Assembly: GCA_050084515.1 (NCBI GenBank)
Contig: CM114271.1
Location: 44,268,001 to 44,332,000 of the forward strand
From: Blasia pusilla
Taxonomy: Eukaryota > Marchantiophyta > Marchantiopsida > Blasiales
Reading direction: 5' to 3'
DNA: 64,000 bases
Shown piece after piece: positions 12,378 to 22,420 of this stretch. The stretch's first letter is position 1. Each line of letters begins with the position of its first letter. Position numbers and translations under genes: made by a program. The notes under the pieces were generated by a model. The model saw only the letters and a program-made list of their open reading frames with translations. It did no database searches and was not told where the DNA came from.

Positions 12378-12581
12378 GCCGAAATTTTGCTCATTTCCGT
12401 TTTTCATTTCACGAGTTCATGTGCTCTTCCGCGCAGCTGCTGACTAGATACCTAGGGGAGAGAGGAGGGTAAGGGCGCTTCATCACGAAACGATCACGGG
12501 GATTCATCGCGAGACCATTGGAGGGAATTTTTGTGCAGGGAAAGAGACTAGACTGTCGAGGAGGAAACATTGACGGGAACC

Positions 12582-13219
12582 ATGACGAGGAAAAAAATGC
12601 AAGCAAGCAAGGTAGGGAGCATCACTCCCAAGTCCATGAGGACTCCTGCGTCACCATCTCCAGGGCCTCATTCGGCCAATAAGATAAGGCAACAAGAGAT
12701 AGAGGAGGAGGAAAGGGAAGCTGATATGCACAGGCACGAGCTTCTTGCAAAACGTGTTCTGGAGGCGCTCAAAAAACAAAACACAAAGGCTGAGGCATCG
12801 CATGCCTTGAAGAAAAGAGTCACTGACGAGAAACGTGAGAAAAAAGTCTGGACGCGTCCGTGAGGAGAGCAGAATTGGCAAAAGCTCGAAGGGAAAAAGC
12901 GATTGCCATTGAAGAAAGCCTTGCCTGTCCAACAGAGAGTGTTGAGATGCAGGAAATATCCTTGATGAAGTATGGGGAGACCATGAATATAAAATCGGCT
13001 GAGGAAACGGCCAAAGTTCAAGTGACGGACGATGAGGTCTTGAGGACGACAAGCGTGGAGATGGTGGACATCTCTGAAGAAGCAGGAGAACAATCTTCCT
13101 TATCTTTGAGCCAAGCCAAAGAAATTGACCTTTATCGGATCGATGAGTTTCATGTGGACTTGCCAAATGCTGTCCCAGAGCAGTTGGCGGGCCAAGACAT
13201 TGACCCAATCTTTGAGCGG
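12582..13219 (+). pseudogene. MTase gene copy 1, exon 1: charged coiled-coil region
   Basis: It starts MTRKKMQASK and runs into a long Glu/Lys/Arg-rich helix (QQEIEEEEREADMHRHELL), probably a coiled coil. After a frame change near 12,850 it continues with SVEMQEISLMKYG and TTSVEMVDISEEAGEQS, both conserved in copy 2. It ends at a GTAAGA donor. No catalytic motif is seen, so it may serve for self-association or nuclear targeting. Confidence 0.6.
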
Positions 13220-13319
13220 GTAAGAAACGTTTGAGTTATGTGAAGGCCCATGATGCAATTCATTGGCAAAACAGTGTAGTTTATTGACTTGGTCCCCATT
13301 GTGGGGGGCTGTTAAGCAG

Positions 13320-13763
13320 ATGGCACTGATGGAGGGCCAAAATACCCCGAGAATTCCACTTTGCCGATTGTGGACAATGGAGTACATCCAAGAAATTCAG
13401 TCGGAGGAGGATGTTGCAGAGCTGAAATAATTGTCAGCGACAGCATCCTACATCGACAACTTCCCTCCGTTCTATGTTCACCCTTACGATAAACATGGAA
13501 CCCAAGCGTTGGTGACGGAAGAGGACTTGGAAGCGCTCGATATATTCTGGAGGATGAGAGATCAGGAGTTCACAAGAGCGATTGAGGGGACGCTTTTTAT
13601 CTCGATGCGGAACCTTTACTTCTTCATCTCGGATGGAAACCAGAGGTACAGGGCGTGGACCCAGTTTGCGGAGGAGAGCCCAAATTCTTTGGAGGCAGCC
13701 GTGCTCCATCCATTTCCTCATCACATGGAAATGGTGGAAATGGCAATGCATGCCATGAATACT
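13320..13763 (+). pseudogene. MTase gene copy 1, exon 2: ParB-like domain
   Basis: The exon begins at an acceptor (TTAAGCAG then ATGGCACTG). After an in-frame TAA at about 13,428 it reads without interruption through FPPFYVHPYD, VTEEDLEALD, FFISDGNQRYRAWTQF and EMVEMAMHAMN. In copy 2 the central motif is WDGNHRFMAW. DG-x-HR followed by a hydrophobic beta strand and a helix ending in A-x-x-x-N is the signature of the ParB N-terminal/sulfiredoxin fold, which in ParB binds CTP. The assignment rests on this motif only. The 5' splice site after it has mutated to TT. Confidence 0.5.
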
Positions 13764-13799
13764 TAAGTTTCCTCTTCCTTAATTTTGATTGCTTCAACT

Positions 13800-14490
13800 T
13801 GCGGTGTCAGACGGGTTGCATAATTGGAAAGCTTCAAGCGAATCGTCGAAGTCCGACGGGTTGCCTGGTGGCCAAGCACACGAGAGAAAGCCGGGATACC
13901 GAAATCATTCCACCATCAACGGGTGTAAAAATGAGTGCATGATGTATATGTTCCGCAAACCGTTGGACTCCGACGAGTTGTTAAACTAGTGGTAACAAAT
14001 CATCGGACGCCTTAAAGCAACTCGTTGGAGTCCGACGAGTTGCTAGACTGTCCCCTATTTTTGGGATGTTTTTGGCCGAAAGCAACTCGTCGGACTCCGA
14101 CGGGTTGCATTTGCCCCCATGGGTAGGTGGTCGGAGTAGGAGAGCTTGCTTTTAGGCATCCAATTCTAGCTTTACTAAAAATTACGCAACCTATCAGACT
14201 CCGATGGATTGATATATGCAGTTTTTTTCCGGAAACATGTCTCTGAATGGAAATCATCTTACAACCCGTCGGACTCCGACGGATTGTAACCACACAATCA
14301 CAAATCCGAGTGCAATCCGTCGGACTCCGATGGGTTGCAATTATCGCTAAAAATTTACGTGAGTGTTGCAATAAGTGTAACAAAAAAAAACGTGTTGTGA
14401 CCCGTCGGACCCAGACGGGTTGCAATATTTTTCTATGTGCTACCATTTCAACCATCAGGTGTTGCGACCAGTCGGAGTCGAACGGGTAGC
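13800..14490 (+). repeat. Palindromic repeat cluster in intron 2, copy 1
   Basis: About ten units of the 27-bp palindrome (arms GCAACCCGTCGGA and TCCGACGGGTTGC around a central C or G) sit 30-60 bp apart. A near-perfect one is 14,082-14,108; others begin near 14,016, 14,187, 14,261, 14,312 and 14,399. Some carry compensating changes in both arms, for example CTCG with CGAG. The spacers are unique, so this is not a tandem satellite. Confidence 0.9.
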
Positions 14491-14532
14491 AAGAACCCTG
14501 TAGCTTGCAATAATTCTTAGTGTGTGTTTGGA

Positions 14533-16029
14533 TGTGCAGCCGTCACAATCCTTTGTTGGTCGAAGATCGAGGCCGCCAAGAAGAGCGCTTCATTGGAACT
14601 AGAGCGAAGGGAGAACGTGTCTGCGTCTGAACGTGCAAAGTTCATCCATGCTACAATATCTGTAGCTACAAAGTACACTGCAAGCAAGATGCAGCGCTAC
14701 ATTGCCATTCTGAACTCGGAACTTGGCCCTGAATTCTACAAGGAGCTCAAGGCGATAATGAAGCGCTAGGGGAAGAGAGACAAAGATCCACAGGATCGGA
14801 TCGGTGAGAAAGTATCTCTGGACCACGTTCACAGATTTGCACTGTCTGGAATTTCCGAGTTTAGGATAATCCGACTGATGATAATCAATCTCGAGGGCGC
14901 AGAGGCCCACAAGAGGGCGGCACACCATCCTCGAGGAGTTTCTAATCTAGTGATCTCCCATTGGCTACGTGAATGGTCATTTTGGGACGCGCTGCGGCTT
15001 CTCGGGAAGTCCATGCTCGTGGGTCTTCAAGTGGAGCTGAAGAAGATAGAGCCAGTTCCGGAGGAAGCAAACCTAGAGAGTGCTAGAGATTTCAAACTAT
15101 GGCTTGATGACATCCGAGACAAGCCCACGAAAAACCTAGGCTTCAAGATGATGTTCAAGAATGACATCCTCCCTCAGGCAGAGCTGGATGAAGAAATTGA
15201 GGCCAAAAAAGGCATTTTGCAAAGGAGAAGAGGGATCTTCAAGAGCAGGCGGCGGATTCATCTTGACAAAGAGCTGCCCAACGGATGGTGTACATGTACC
15301 TCATCAATTGTAAGAATGTAGGTACCTGAAAAAAAATATTGGCAACTTGCAAATTGTGGGCTTCTCCGCCTGATGGAGAGGCATTTTCCATGTACGACAT
15401 GGAGATGGCACAGGGCATTTCCGATTGGGAGGTTGACAATTGCCCAATCTGGTTGGACTTCAACGACCGTGAGGACATAACTGAAAAAAATCTATGCATG
15501 GTGTATGATACAGTGGTCGTAGGTAGGGATGACATTCCAAATTTCATGCTTGAAGATTTTTTTTGAAGGAGATGCGGAGGAGCAAGCCCTCGAGACAGCG
15601 GAGTTGGTGTCCAAGGTAGTCACCGCCAAGGACAAATCTACAGCGGGTCTGAAAGGACAAATTGACCATGCTGGGACAAAAACTTCAACGAAATGGGCAC
15701 GCTCCCTAGACGGTCAATGGGGTGGTCGAGGACGTGGCGGTGGATCTCCTCATCGTAGATTTGCCCTCTAGTTTTCACTTGTGGGACAAAAATATGTCTG
15801 GCACTATTCCAAACAGGAATGTCCCTCTTACCTATGACCAGATCACGCTCTTGTTTTCTTTTGCAGACGCTTATCAAAGTGACACAGGTTGTTTCTTGGT
15901 CTTGATTGGAGGGGGCAAGGACAAGCTCTTCAACCTTCAATGCGTGAAGAGGTCGCTGAAGTAGAGGACGGCGCAATCATGGGTCATCAAGAACGAGTAT
16001 CCACTCCGATTGGCGACGAGTCAAGTCTT
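14533..16029 (+). pseudogene. MTase gene copy 1, exon 3: helical region and methyltransferase first half
   Basis: The first part (AVTILCWSKIEAAKK, then TKYTASKMQRYIAILNSELG, then SHWLREWSFWDALRLLGKSM) is conserved with copy 2 but matches no domain I know. The second part contains VAVDLLIVDLPSSFHLWD at 15,740-15,790. Its position, the strand before it and the following WD match motif IV (DPPY) of beta-class amino-methyltransferases, although here it reads DLPS. Next come YDQITLLFSFADAYQSDTG and FLVLIGGGKDKLFNL, equivalent to the helix and strand following DPPY in that family. Several frame changes are present. The exon ends at a GTAAGG donor. Confidence 0.5.
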
Positions 16030-16054
16030 GGTAAGGGCTCTTAATCCAAATTCA

Positions 16055-16375
16055 AATCCGTTGGGCTCTGACGGGTTGCATCTGTGCATGCAACCCCTCG
16101 GATCCCAAGAGCTTGTGGCTGCAGTGTTGCAATCCGTCTGAAAGCGACGGGTTGCAAATTTACCACAAGTCTCCATTGAGTGAGTGCAACCTGTTGGAAT
16201 TCAACGAGTTGCAAGTTCTTTTTCTTTTCCTTCTGTTTCTGGAGTGATGCAACCCGTCAGAAAGCAAAGGGTTGCTCTAAGTCAGCAACCTGTCGGCTTC
16301 CGACGGGTTGCTCATCGCAAAAAAAAAACAATTACACTTGTAAAACAACCCGTCGGACTCCGACAGGTTGCTCTA
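16055..16375 (+). repeat. Palindromic repeat cluster in intron 3, copy 1
   Basis: Seven recognisable units lie between exons 3 and 4, for example 16,187-16,213, 16,249-16,275, 16,284-16,310 and 16,346-16,371. Arm sequences are as in the other clusters. Several centres differ (GGAATTC, GAAAGC, GGCTTCC). Confidence 0.88.
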
Positions 16376-16534
16376 CTGTTAGGACTTTAGGTCAAGTTCT
16401 TATGGGTTGGTAATCAACAGGGACTAGAATGCACTATGGACGTATTGCACATTGTGTGGCCATATTGAGAGTAGACCAGCGGTCAAGTAGCTCTTTCTTT
16501 TTGCTGACATTGTTTCCAACATGCTTCTTTACAG

Positions 16535-17043
16535 ATGGACCACTCCTTTGTTTACTGTTTTGTAAGGCCCGAGCACAACTTCCAGGTGTTCCAGATCCTC
16601 GATCCCGTCGATCCATGCTCTGATGGGTACAACTTAGATAGTTTATACAATCCCCCGGAATTTACATGCAAGACGGGACCCCCTTACTTGGAGGAAGGGG
16701 AAAATCCCCTGCCTTGATGCAAACGCTCGTCGAGCTCTGTTCAAGGCCGGGTGACTTGGTCTTCGACTTAGTGGGTCTATCAGGGGCGAGTATCAGAGGC
16801 GTCTGGAAGAGTGGCAAGAACATTATCTGCCTTGAGGGAAGGAAGGAACTTTATGACCTTTGCAAAGAGGCAAAGGGAGATTATGACAGGCTAGTTGGAG
16901 CATAAAACTCTCCTCCAAAGCCGAGAGCTCCGGTTCCAGACCCACCATTGGTAGTGACACCATCGTCACTTCCCACTATTCCAAAAATTGGGAGGGCAAG
17001 GCCGACAGTAATTATGGAAGAGCTCTCGGACGATGACGAGTGA
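16535..17043 (+). pseudogene. MTase gene copy 1, exon 4: methyltransferase SAM-binding half
   Basis: It starts after an intact TTTACAG acceptor. After a frame change near 16,660 it reads KSPALMQTLVELCSRPGDLV, then FDLVGLSGASIRGVWKSGKN and IICLEGRKELYDL. This matches the C-terminal end of beta-class N6/N4 DNA methyltransferases: a K-x-P-like motif and helix, then motif I (normally DPFxGSG, here DLVGLSG), then a strand ending in an acidic residue (E of CLEG) that would hold the SAM ribose. It closes with a proline-rich tail and ELSDDDE before TGA at 17,041. A stop at about 16,903 interrupts the tail. Confidence 0.6.
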
Positions 17044-17116
17044 GTTCAAAGAACTAAAGGACCCAGCTTGACTGAAGCGTTTTGGAGTAGGGATTTATTG
17101 GTTACCAAGGACAGAG

Positions 17117-17383
17117 CACATATTGATACTGGACGGGTGTCGCCTTGCAGAGCGTACAAGATTTACTGTCGAGGAAGGCGGTGGGACTCAAATTAGGTTA
17201 CATGGGACCGTTATGGTGTATCTAGGAGGGGGGAAAGGCTCTCGAATTCCCCAACATTTTTTATCCCCGTCTACAATCGGCCAGAGGAGCCACTTGTATC
17301 CCAAGACATTCCTTTTGTACAGGAACCTAGGAGAGTTAGGAGTAAATTTGTAGATGACAAGGCTGAAGAAATCATAGACTAGA
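17117..17383 (+). pseudogene. Conserved small coding block downstream of the MTase gene, copy 1
   Basis: The frame gives ILDGCRLAERTRFTVEEGGG and VMVYLGGGKG, and after one frame change ends RVRSKFVDDKAEEIID followed by TAG. The matching block in copy 2 (32,895-33,165) preserves the protein, including the stop, which suggests real coding sequence. The function is unknown. In copy 1 it follows the MTase stop directly, whereas in copy 2 about 500 bp with palindromes come first, so the order has been rearranged in one copy. Confidence 0.45.
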
Positions 17384-18835
17384 TCAAATGTACATTTCTG
17401 AGCTTCCTCGGAAATGTACATTTTTTAATAAAGATGTAATAAAGGATGAGAATTTTTTGATCCATGATGGTGTTTGTAAATTTTTTTTGAATATCTTTTT
17501 TGGTCTTGTCGATTGTGTTGGTCTATCTACTCAGACTGTTTATTTTGCAACCCGTCAGATTCCGACAGGTTGCAACTTCTCACAATATTTTAACCACTTT
17601 CAGGCAACCTGTCGGATTCCGACAGGTTGGCTGCTTGAGTGATTGGACTCTTTCCCTGTTAGTCCAACTTTTGAGGCATTCTGGCGGGCTTCTTCACTTT
17701 TGGCTCGTTTCCATATTATCGTCAAACCACTCGTAGGATTCTTCTCTTCTCTAAGATGTGTTGGATTCCTACTACCTTTTGGATTGCCATTTGGGATTCC
17801 CAACATGTTGGATTCTCATGGGGTGTAGGGCAGAATGGAATCACTTCTCAAAATCCTTCTTTTCTTATGGTAAGCTTGCTTGCAAGGGGTGTAACCCATC
17901 CGATTCTGACAGGTTGCAAGAGTTGCAACCTGTCGAATTCCGACGGGTTGAGAGTAGTACACCTTCTCGGATTCTCAGATTGAGGATCTGAATGAAGGGA
18001 CATGGGTGCGTCAGTTACTCTCTACTCCTAACAGCTAAATGCATTTTGCTTCAATTGTCGTCTCGTCTGATCACGTTTTCTTTTTTGATCAGTTCCTCTT
18101 TACTCCTAACATCTATCAATCTTTTGGTTCAATTGTCGTCTCATATGTTCATATTTCTCAATGGCAGAGAGAATGGTGAAACCAAGTTGTCAAACGCACA
18201 GCAGTCCATGGTATACTTTGTGCACCCATTCAAGAGCCCACATCATCAAATGATGTAATGAAAGTCTAAGGCTACCATGAGTGACAAGTGATTTGTTCTG
18301 TTGTGGAAAACCTCCTTATGGATGAGTATTGATGCCTTCTGCAAGAAGAGTCAACAATCATTTAAAGGCATTTCCTTTTGCCTTTCTTTTGCCCCTTATT
18401 GAGGAGTATTTTATGCCTTTTGCAAGAAGAGATGTCAATCCATAATGTCAACCATATATTCCGAGAAGTTAAACTTTGAATGGCATCGCAGTCTATTGAG
18501 ACCATAGTTAGAGTAGTTAAAAATACCCGTGGGCATAGCTTAGTATAGACTGAGACATGCAATGTGAAGAAACTTAGGCTCACATGGAGAGTGATGGAAG
18601 AATGTTTGTAGTGGTCTTATGATGTCCACTTGTTTTTCGCCCCCTCGAAAAAGGAGGTTACTTTAGGCCCGAATGTGGTCCACCTGCTTCTCTCTTCTAA
18701 AGATTTCTTTTATTTTAAAGCAAATTTTTTTTTCAAATATGTCAAAAAGTTTTGAAGAGAGGATGCAGATTTTGCCCTTTTTTTTTTAAGAGAGACTCAC
18801 CTCTCTTTCTCTCTCCTGCCAGAATACGAGCCCCC
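17384..18835 (+). other. 3' non-coding part of MTase element copy 1
   Basis: Palindrome units lie at about 17,548-17,632 and 17,887-17,950. After that I see no gene. The last 270 bp (from GAAACTTAGGCTCACATGG at 18,565) are the conserved right end, finishing in a CT-rich stretch and GCCCCC. Confidence 0.6.
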
Positions 18836-19185
18836 CACAAACACACACGATCCCATGCTAACTCATGGCATCCATACACACAGGCAAGAAGTACCAAAAT
18901 ATCTTCAATCGCTCCCCTAGCTCGTGGTTAGGTCCTTCTAACTCCAGATAGCCATCTATCCCTACCTACCACGACATACATCTCTAGACGCCTTCCTGTC
19001 TCCATGTCACAAAAAAAGTTGTTAGTTTTTAGTCGCCTTCCTGTCATCCATATCACAAAAAAAGTCAGAATCGAAACCTACCTAGTATCTCTTCTATGTA
19101 TATTTGGGACACATCCATCGTCTTCGAGGAACCCTAGTGAGAGGTGGCGTCAGACATGCCATATGCCAACTAGCATATGGCATGT

Positions 19186-20649
19186 CTAACTTGAACATCC
19201 ATCATAGACTAGCATCGTGGCCGCACCACGGGCAGAACCACACAACATACAACGCAAGCATGCAAGAACTACTGCTAAGCTCTGATCTACTCTACCATCA
19301 ATGTTAGGAAGGTGAAATCGCGCACAATTATGCACATAATCCCTCCATACCATACCATCGTGTCCCTCCAGCAAGAAAACACTCGATGGCAAAACGTCAC
19401 GCACTCTCAAGATAGTGCGTCCTGCAGTCACATCCAACGTCATCGGTGTCGTCTGTTGCAACTAGACATAATCTCCCTGATGAAACCTCCAAATAGTTGG
19501 TCGATAACCACCACCCCAAATAGTCGCATACCTCAACGTATCCCGATGTTGTGTAATCTCCAAGTTCTCGAACGCCATGGGCATCACTCTCCGAAATAAC
19601 TCAGCCCTCTCAGAACATGCTTGCATCCATACATCTAAGTCATCAAGGTCTAGCACCTCACCAGCATCTTGACGAATGGCCGTAGGTAAATCTCGCTCTC
19701 GGCCATAAAGTAGCAAGTACGGTGAAAAAGACACTAAGGATGCCTGCCTACTGAATCTGTATCCCATCCCCAACCAGGGCAACTGGAGGTCCCAATCTCC
19801 TAGGTGACCTCTCTGCAAGCCATACTTGCGTAAACCCCTCTTCACCGTTTGCACAACTCTCTCCGCTAATCCATCCGTCTCGGGATGATCTCGCGAAGTC
19901 ATGCGGTGGTCGATCAGCGCGTGATCACACAAGGTCTAGAACTCACCGCAAAACTTGGTACCCTGGTCTGTCAACACCTCAACTGATACGCCATAATGAC
20001 TCAACACTCTATCAAGGAAGGCATAAGTTACTCCCTCACTCGCTTTGTCACGCAATGCAACCAACTCAATCCACTTTGAGAACTGCTCGACCATCACCAA
20101 CACATAACGACTGTGACGCTCTATCAAAGGCATAGATCCTGCAAAATCCAAACTCCATCTATATCCTTAGCCCATAATCGGTAATGGATGCAACTGTGGA
20201 GTTGGAGCATTGAACGATGCTCGGACCCGATCACACACCACGCACCTGCCAACAAACTGATGAACGTCAATCTGCATGCCTCGCCACCAATATTGAATCT
20301 GGAGCAAGTTGTACATCCGCTTCATCCCAAAGTGACCCAACTCCTTGTGGGCATGTTGCACTAGTTGTGCTCTCCGTGAAGGATGCGGCACTATGCCTAC
20401 GATGCCATCCTCCCAAACCCTCAAAACATGTGTCCCCTCCCTACGGAACCGTCTAGCCCGCTGTAGGATCCGATCCTGCTCTCTAGCACCCACAGTGCTC
20501 GCAACGTTGCTTGTACGAAAGTACTCCAAGACTTCTCCATCATCATGAATATCTCGGCCACTTGTTGTCTCACTCACTGGCCTCGGGATCCAAGGACTCT
20601 CCACTAGGCCTCGCCATCGAAGTCTCCACACTCTGGTTCTCCATAGCAT
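19186..20649 (-). pseudogene. Integrase with truncated PHD finger, gypsy copy B
   Basis: The upstream frame (20,649-20,167) gives the zinc-binding HHCC domain HAHKELGHFGMKRMYNLLQI with C-VVC-DRVR. The catalytic core follows in 20,151-19,936 (MDFAGSMPL with the first Asp, VLTDQGTKFCGEF with the second) and 19,932-19,462 (DHPETDGLAERVVQTVKRGL with the catalytic Glu). The last frame (19,461-19,186) carries the C-terminal domain and CMLCGSARGAATMLVYDGCS, a PHD finger start in which one cysteine has become tyrosine and which then hits a stop. Confidence 0.85.
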
Positions 20650-20899
20650 ACATGCCTAAATAGGCTGACGCGTGCCATCATGGCATTGACTCCTCATCAC
20701 TCTCTCAATAGAATTGTCAGGAATGAGAGTTTCCTCTGCATGGACATGTCCCTCAATCAAATCACTAGGCCAAGTGATGGCACTGCTAAATGCTGCTAAG
20801 ATCGCCATCTCTCATGGTCGTTGCTTGATCATTACACGTGTGAATCGAACGGGTAATGAGCTAAGGCGCCCATCACCTGACTCCCATCCTAGTCTGTAG

Positions 20900-21370
20900 G
20901 ACCTACTTGTAATCTAGGGAAAACCCCATCGGGTATAACACTGCTCCACCAACCAAGACGTCGTAGGACTCTCCATCAGTCACTATCGCCTTGGCTCGCA
21001 CCATGGACTCATCTATAGGGTGTCTCGAGCGAATCCTCACCACGACCTCTTGTCGGGTGATATACTATGTGGTAATCGCTCCACCCAAGGATCTCTCTAT
21101 CCGGAATGGACAACGCTCCACATCGGCTTTCGTCAAGCCCAATCCTCTTAATGACGCTTTCCCCAACATTAGGGGTTGCGCTCCTGAATCCAACAAGACG
21201 AGCTGCGGACTAAAAGCTCTACCTCCGGGATTCACCAACTGGAAGACCTCTCCTTGGTTATCTAGCAATACAACACCAGGAGAAGCCATGGCACGCTCTA
21301 TCTCGGGTCTAGCGGGCATCTCCGCCATCCTAGGAGCCGCAGCCTGCCATGAACCTCACGTGGACGGCCC
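20900..21370 (-). pseudogene. Retropepsin-like protease, gypsy copy B
   Basis: An aspartic protease that would mature the retrotransposon polyprotein. The frame 21,328-21,065 contains LVNPGGRAFSPQLVLLDSGA, then QPLMLGKASLRGLGL. LLDSGA is the catalytic D-S/T-G-A motif and is intact in this copy, unlike copy D. The flap region follows. It ends in a frame with ITT then a stop, and continues beyond as DVLVGGAVLYP-type sequence. Confidence 0.75.
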
Positions 21371-21837
21371 GAGCATCCGCTTCAAGGGCCGGTCCATCAC
21401 CTCCTCTCTAGTCACCTATGAACGTGATGCAAGAACTCCAACTCCACGTTCACATAGTGTAGCGGCCAGCCAAAATCCTTGGCGAGCGTACCCCCCAACG
21501 TCATAACATCGAAAGCAGAAGGGACGTGGTATACAATGGTGGCCGCCCCCAACAACGTGCTCGACACATGCCCCTCTTGAGCATCAACAATAGGAGTCAT
21601 TGCACTCGCCTCTCCCATCACCCTCTGTGCCTCCACACCAACAACATCACCAACTCTCAAGGAACTCTGATAAGGACCCATCGATGGAGTCCTCATCGCC
21701 TCAGACAACGTGAAAGATTGAGGAAGCCTAGTCTGTTTCCTGGCTTTCCCTCGCTATGGATCCAACTTTGCGGCTGCTCCACACATCACAATTGTGGCTG
21801 CCTCCATTTGGGCAACCCCGCATATCCAACCAGGATG

Positions 21838-21898
21838 AGGTGCGGTAAGAGGAGAGGAAGAGAGGAAGAGAGGAGAGAGGAGAGAGGAGAGAGGAAAC
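21838..21898 (+). repeat. GA-rich purine tract at the left end of MTase element copy 2
   Basis: Irregular GAGGAAGAGAGGAGAGAGG repeats start exactly where gypsy B homology ends. A similar pyrimidine tract ends the element on the right, on the opposite strand. Confidence 0.7.
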
Positions 21899-22041
21899 TA
21901 CCTTCAACCGAAATAGATACTTTTTTTTGAAGAGAGTTTCCGTTGGGTTGAAGAGAGGAAACTTTTTGTGTGAATTTTTTTGCACTTTTTTGTTCATTTA
22001 TTAAACAATCCCACAGTTTTTTGTTCCTCTTCCATATTTTG

Positions 22042-22068
22042 GCAACCCCTTTGAGTCCGACGAGTTGC
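22042..22068 (+). repeat. Single palindrome unit near the transposase 3' end
   Basis: One diverged unit (CAACCCCTTTGAGTCCGACG followed by AGTTGC) lies ~180 bp beyond the stop of the SWIM gene. It shows that the repeat extends to the left arm of the element. Confidence 0.75.
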
Positions 22069-22357
22069 AAATTGCACAAAATTTACAAAACTGAGAAATC
22101 AGTGGAATCATAAGTGTGGAATCAATCACTTTTTCCATCCAAGGTCTGGAAAAAATCTATCATTTGCCCCGGGCTGAATAGAGTTCAAGCTCACAGTGAA
22201 GGTTGAGAAAAAATAAAAGTACAATCTTAAACTTCATTTTGCATCCTCAAAGTGGTTTGTTTAAAATACTTCGAACTTCTTTGAGGGACAGAATTGGTTG
22301 GTGGATTCCTACTCCTACCTCCGACTCTCTTAAAACTACCAGCAACACATAGTACAT

Positions 22358-22420
22358 GTGCTTACAAGGGAAATACCTTTTGCCACTTGTCTCTCTTTGG
22401 ACAAAGTCATCACATGAACA
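22358..22420 (-). other. SWIM zinc finger
   Basis: C-x-C-x15-C-x-H spacing (residues 158, 160, 176 and 178 of the frame starting at 22,891), with the typical PCKH end. SWIM fingers bind DNA or protein and are frequent at the C-terminus of MULE-type transposases. All four ligands are intact. Confidence 0.85.

Larger units (their letters stand above)
12582..17043 (+). pseudogene. ParB-like/N6-N4 DNA methyltransferase gene, copy 1
   Basis: This is a spliced gene of unfamiliar type. Exon 1 (12,582-13,219) is a charged coiled coil. Exon 2 (13,320-13,763) carries a ParB-like domain. Exon 3 (14,533-16,029) holds an unknown helical region and the first half of a beta-class DNA methyltransferase. Exon 4 (16,535-17,043) holds its second half and ends ELSDDDE. 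Several exon edges match splice consensus (donor GTAAGAAAC after 13,219, acceptor TTAAGCAG before 13,320, donor GTAAGGGC at 16,030, acceptor TTTACAG before 16,535). The exons are conserved with copy 2 while the introns are packed with palindromes. Frameshifts in exons 1 and 4, an in-frame TAA in exon 2 and a lost donor after exon 2 (TTAAGT instead of GTAAGT) disable this copy. The ParB-plus-methylase order resembles phage and bacterial modification proteins. Confidence 0.62.
12000..18835 (+). mobile_element. MTase element, copy 1 (left-truncated)
   Basis: This non-gypsy block sits between gypsy A and gypsy B. It shares promoter, gene, palindromic repeats and right end with the block at 21,836-34,255 but lacks the divergent transposase gene, because it starts inside the promoter region at about 12,000. 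The last ~270 bp (18,565-18,835) match 33,988-34,255 closely and both stop at the string GCCCCC, which I take as the right end of the element. No terminal inverted repeat or target duplication could be shown. Confidence 0.6.
18836..21835 (-). mobile_element. Gypsy copy B: internally deleted
   Basis: Minus-strand fragment of the DNMT gypsy family. From right to left: the linker between zinc knuckle and protease (21,412-21,835), protease (about 20,900-21,370), the start of the methyltransferase linker, then an abrupt jump at about 20,705 to the end of RNase H/linker, integrase (20,649-19,462) and a broken PHD finger. The jump removes everything equivalent to 48,003-50,935 of copy D: the RT, most of RNase H and the methyltransferase. 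Both outer edges abut MTase-element sequence, and no LTR remains apart from a short 3' stub at 18,836-18,900. Confidence 0.82.
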
